DNA of 10,344 bases, from positions 1 through 10,344 of the forward strand of contig JAGYIH010000029.1 in the NCBI GenBank assembly GCA_018402615.1. The letters are read 5' to 3'. Under the pieces are notes generated by a model. That model searched no databases and was not told where the DNA came from. It was given only the letters and a program-made list of their open reading frames with translations. Of the stretch, positions 7,657 through 10,344 are shown piece after piece. Both the position numbers and the translations under genes were made by a program. Numbering within the stretch: the stretch's first letter is position 1; every line of letters starts with the position of its first letter. This stretch comes from Aquiluna sp. (GTDB lineage: Bacteria > Actinomycetota > Actinomycetes > Actinomycetales > Microbacteriaceae).

Positions 7657-8124
7657 TTACCCATATGTGTCGCGCGGACCACGCCCTGGGACCGATCTGG
7701 GTCCCTTCTTCCAACTCGGTGCCGCGGGTCCAATAAACCTGATTTGGTCGATTTCAAGATCTGGGTGCAACTCGTGGATCTTTAGCAAAATTTGAGACTC
7801 TAGTAATCGAAGCTGGGTTGCCCATGCGGTGGAGCGACAGCGAACATTAAGGGTTTTGCGCTCAAGGTCCTCAGGGAACGAGGCAGCTGCGGACTCCGGA
7901 CCCACAACCTTCTCCCACTGGGTAAAAAGTGTTGCCTTCTCCAGGTTTGATGTCCAGTTAAATTCACCCAACATCTGATCGACGCTGTCTTTGGCGGTTA
8001 TTGGCTTCCGGCCCGAGTCAAATGGTTGAGAGCCGCGCTTTTGATTTTCGCTTCGACGCTTGGCATCTTTGGATTTCAGGCCGTGGCTATTTTTTAGAAA
8101 GGTCTTGAAAAACCCATCCGCTAT
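7657..8124 (-). CDS. DUF721 (DciA-like) protein with no canonical start codon in its full-length frame
   Basis: DUF721 proteins lie between recF and gyrB in actinobacteria; DciA members help load the replicative helicase. The reading frame encodes the expected features: a basic N-terminal linker (KSKDAKRRSENQKRGSQPFD), the KH-like core with LFTQWEKVVGPESAA, RCRSTAWATQLRLLESQIL, and the diagnostic C-terminus GPAAPSWKKGPR and GRGPRDTYG. The full-length frame has no ATG, GTG or TTG between the upstream stop (8146-8148) and an internal ATG at 7974, which would drop the N-terminal ~50 residues. The coordinates given assume an ATA start, one base after the recF stop, giving 155 residues. Alternatives are CTG at 8145, or the ATG at 8117, which is out of frame by one base and would need a frameshift or a missing base in the adjacent GGG-TTTTT run. 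Product identity is firm; the 5' end is not. Confidence 0.85.
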   Translation of the reverse strand: MADGFFKTFLKNSHGLKSKDAKRRSENQKRGSQPFDSGRKPITAKDSVDQMLGEFNWTSNLEKATLFTQWEKVVGPESAAASFPEDLERKTLNVRCRSTAWATQLRLLESQILLKIHELHPDLEIDQIRFIGPAAPSWKKGPRSVPGRGPRDTYG

Positions 8125-8125
8125 A

Positions 8126-9265
8126 TCAAAGTTGATCTTCCGCAGTTACCTCACCCCCCAAGACTTCGAATACTTGAGCCCACTGAATTATCGGGGCCAT
8201 CTGTCGATCCGCTGCGGTAATTATTACCTGCTCGTATGGAAGCACGAACTCCAGTAATCGCTGCCTGCGCCCGGTGTCCAGAACTGCAAAAACATCATCT
8301 AACAGCAACACCGGGTCACCCAGGTTCGAGGTCTCTCTGATCATGCTCGCTAGGGCGAGCTTTAGGCCCAGCGCCAGGGACCAAGCCTCTCCCTGTGAGG
8401 CGTGGCTTCGCGCAGTGAGCTGGTTTTTCTGAATCAGCAGTTCGTCGCGATGCGGCCCAACCAGGGTTAGCCCGCGTTCAAGCTCACGATTTCGATTTTG
8501 CATCAGCTGATCGCGAAACATTGTTGTCAAGACCTCCCTGTCGCCGGGGAGCTCACTTAGGTCGTCGTCATCACCAATGGCAGAGACCAGGGTGAGTTTG
8601 ATTTCCTCTTCGGCGCTGGAAAGTTTTGAATAAAAATCAGACAGCAGTGGCCCGATGGCGGTTATGAGCTCAAGTCGACCAAGGATTATTTCAACGCCCA
8701 AGGCAACCAGCTGATCGTCCCAAATATCGAGCGTGCTCAAATCGGGATTTTTGGTTTGTCTTGCAGATTTCAAAAGTGCGTTTCGCTGCTTTAGAACTCG
8801 CTCATAGTCTGATTGAACGCCCGAAATCCTAGGTTTTAGCTGTGCCAAAGCTCCGTCCAAGAAATTACGCCTATCGATGGGGTCGCGGCGAATCAGATCG
8901 AGATCTTCAGGCGCAAACATTACTGCGCCAATGAGACCTAAAACCTCTGCCGGCTTGCGCATCTGGTTGCCGTTTACAAAATATCTGTTTTGGGTTTTTG
9001 CCGATATTTCAATACCCACCAAGAGCTCTCGCTGTGCATGGTTACCACGCACCACCAGCTGAGCTGATGGTTGCCCTTGCCTGATTAGGTTTTGATAACC
9101 GGAAACCCTGTGTGATTTGAGGTTGGAGGAAAACTGAATTGCCTCCACAAGGTTTGTCTTCCCCTCACCATTGGCTCCATAAAGCAGGTTTGGGCCGGGC
9201 TTCAGGGTTATAGCGGCGGATTGGTAATTTCTGAAGTCGGTTAGCTGCAGTTCACTAAGCCACAA
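8126..9265 (-). CDS. recF: DNA replication and repair protein RecF
   Basis: An SMC/ABC-like ATPase that binds gapped DNA with RecO and RecR and promotes RecA loading. It is 379 residues long, normal for the family. The start LSELQLTDFRNY is typical, the Walker A is GANGEGKTNLVEAI (30-43), SHRVSG follows, the ABC signature is HASQGEAWSLALGLKLA (288-304), and the Walker B plus D-loop is PVLLLDDVFAVLD (318-330). The last has Val328 where most family members have Glu or a similar residue (AELD). The start is a TTG at 9265: the only upstream in-frame codons before a stop are not start codons, and AGGTGA lies 6 nt upstream. It sits 13 bp after dnaN, with no gnd gene between, unlike Streptomyces. 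Its end abuts the DUF721 frame. Confidence 0.97.
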   Translation of the reverse strand: MWLSELQLTDFRNYQSAAITLKPGPNLLYGANGEGKTNLVEAIQFSSNLKSHRVSGYQNLIRQGQPSAQLVVRGNHAQRELLVGIEISAKTQNRYFVNGNQMRKPAEVLGLIGAVMFAPEDLDLIRRDPIDRRNFLDGALAQLKPRISGVQSDYERVLKQRNALLKSARQTKNPDLSTLDIWDDQLVALGVEIILGRLELITAIGPLLSDFYSKLSSAEEEIKLTLVSAIGDDDDLSELPGDREVLTTMFRDQLMQNRNRELERGLTLVGPHRDELLIQKNQLTARSHASQGEAWSLALGLKLALASMIRETSNLGDPVLLLDDVFAVLDTGRRQRLLEFVLPYEQVIITAADRQMAPIIQWAQVFEVLGGEVTAEDQL

Positions 9266-9271
9266 AGGGCA

Positions 9272-9277
9272 TCACCT
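9272..9277 (-). promoter_or_regulatory. Ribosome-binding site for the TTG start of recF
   Basis: AGGTGA on the minus strand is 6 nt before the TTG at 9265, in the 13-bp gap after dnaN. It supports the TTG as the true start. The ATG overlapping this site opens a frame that stops after five codons. Confidence 0.65.
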
Positions 9278-9278
9278 G

Positions 9279-10344
9279 CTAAGAGACCAGGAGGTTTGGC
9301 TGCAGTAGATATCTGAAACCCTGAGCGCTACCTTTTGAATCGGCAGCACTTATCAGAACCGGGCCAGGCTTATTTGGATTCGATGGATTTACTGTGAACC
9401 CCAGCTTTACTGATTCGGCGCCAATACCGGTGAGTGCGTCTACCAAAAACTGTGGCCTTAGCGAAACGGTTATTTCGTCACCTGTCAACGAGCAGCTCAC
9501 CTGTTCCGATGCATCCGCAACATCGGAGCCAATGGATTCAAGGCTGAGCGTGGAGGCGGTGAATTTATAACGCAGGGGTTTTTCGCGATCAACCACCAGG
9601 GCAACTCGCTTTGTAGCATCCAGTAGGTCGTGGGTGTTTACAACTGCAAAATTATCGGTCTGTTCAGGGAATAGCTGAAGAACGGCGGGATATTTACCCT
9701 TTATGGTTGCCGTTGCCACCGACTTATTGCCGGCCGCAAAACCAACCATTTCTCGTTCTCCCTCTCCAAACGAGAGCTCCAAATCTCCATCGCCACTGAA
9801 GGTTTTTGCTATTTCTGAAACCACACGACCAGGAATTAGAATTTCCCTTTCAATAGCCACCCCCTGCCAGGCGACTTGATTTACTGCAACTCGGAATCGG
9901 TCCGTGGAAACCAGATTGAGCTCCTTCGCACCGGCGGAGATCATTACTGCGGTTAGGACCGGGGTGACCTCTTCTCTAGAGGCAGCTACCGCCACCTGTG
10001 CTACTGCATGAGCGAATGCTGAGGCAGAAACCTTGCCTGTTGCTTTTGGAAGCGCGGGGGAATCTGGATAGTCGGTGGTTGACATTGCTGATAATGAAAA
10101 TTTGCTCGATCCGGAGGAAACTTGAACTCTTGATTCTGAGAGTTCGAGTGAAACTGAATCAGCTGGGAGTTTAGAAACTATCTCTGCCAAAAGTCTGGCC
10201 TGGACTAAAACTTTCCCTGGTTTGTCCACCGCTGCAGTAACGGAAACTTTTGCCGTTACCTCGTAATCAAAAACGGACAGTGTGACTTGGTTGTCAGTTG
10301 CATCGATCATTACGCCCGATAGTTGTGGGAGCTGTGGTTTTGGA
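9279..10344 (-). CDS. dnaN: DNA polymerase III beta subunit (sliding clamp), 5' end missing
   Basis: The processivity clamp that encircles DNA and tethers polymerase III and other factors. About 355 residues are visible. The frame runs through the right edge without a start, and the first visible residues PKPQLPQLSGVMIDA match the start of the first beta-clamp repeat, so roughly 30 N-terminal residues are outside. An ATG at 10310 (MIDATDNQV) is internal. Supporting stretches are TDYPDSPALPK and GKVSASAFAHAVAQVAVAAS at the domain 1-2 border, the domain-2 stretch LNLVSTDRFRVAVNQVAW (the conserved TD-x-x-R-x-A-type motif), and the C-terminal FRYLLQPNLLV, which resembles the YLLMP-R/V-x-L ending of other clamps. 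Its position ahead of recF on the same strand is the standard origin-proximal arrangement, so dnaA should be just beyond the right edge. Confidence 0.97.
   Translation of the reverse strand, partial: PKPQLPQLSGVMIDATDNQVTLSVFDYEVTAKVSVTAAVDKPGKVLVQARLLAEIVSKLPADSVSLELSESRVQVSSGSSKFSLSAMSTTDYPDSPALPKATGKVSASAFAHAVAQVAVAASREEVTPVLTAVMISAGAKELNLVSTDRFRVAVNQVAWQGVAIEREILIPGRVVSEIAKTFSGDGDLELSFGEGEREMVGFAAGNKSVATATIKGKYPAVLQLFPEQTDNFAVVNTHDLLDATKRVALVVDREKPLRYKFTASTLSLESIGSDVADASEQVSCSLTGDEITVSLRPQFLVDALTGIGAESVKLGFTVNPSNPNKPGPVLISAADSKGSAQGFRYLLQPNLLVS

Noticed and set aside
8060..8257. 65-codon plus-strand frame over the recF end and DUF721 start
   Set aside because: It is antisense to both genes and carries no recognisable feature; it does not explain the missing DUF721 start.
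9279..10310. Start of dnaN at ATG 10310
   Set aside because: Clamp-like sequence continues upstream to the right edge; the ATG is internal.

Overview
The window looks like a chromosomal segment beside the replication origin of a small-genome actinobacterium, most likely a Microbacteriaceae member of the freshwater or marine planktonic kind. This placement is inferred. It rests on the gene order dnaN-recF-DUF721-gyrB-gyrA-DUF3566-tRNA-Ile-tRNA-Ala (read on the minus strand), an actinobacterial-type GyrA of 838 residues, a DUF721 protein ending in the actinobacterial tail GPAAPSWKKGPR...GRGPRDTYG, a moderate G+C content, very tight gene spacing, and promoters that sit directly on start codons.

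Right part (about 2459-10344, all minus strand). The 3' portion of dnaN (sliding clamp) enters from the right edge. It is followed by recF, a DUF721 (DciA-like) gene, gyrB, gyrA, a small DUF3566 membrane protein gene, tRNA-Ile(GAU) and tRNA-Ala(UGC). dnaA and oriC should lie just beyond the right edge. These genes would then be transcribed in the direction the fork moves. The run ends at a strong hairpin at 2426-2451 that can terminate transcription from both sides. gyrB probably has its own promoter and a structured leader (about 7537-7622). The tRNA pair may have an internal promoter.

Left part (1-2422). The 3' part of sbtA (SbtA-type sodium/bicarbonate symporter) enters from the left and overlaps sbtB, a PII-like regulator, by 4 bp. 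Then come a convergent ABM-like ferredoxin-fold gene on the minus strand, a divergent GNAT acetyltransferase gene and a nitroreductase-family gene. The last three each carry a TANNNT -10 element exactly 6 nt before the ATG, which predicts leaderless mRNAs.

How they fit together: the right block supplies DNA replication, repair and supercoiling functions plus two tRNAs. The left block is accessory: inorganic carbon uptake and its regulator, plus small single-gene transcription units of unknown specific substrate. I saw no insertion sequence, prophage, CRISPR array, toxin-antitoxin pair or defence island, and no clearly novel multi-gene system. The items most worth checking are the DUF721 gene with no normal start codon, the gyrB leader, the sbtAB pair in an apparently heterotrophic lineage, and the cluster of leaderless promoters.
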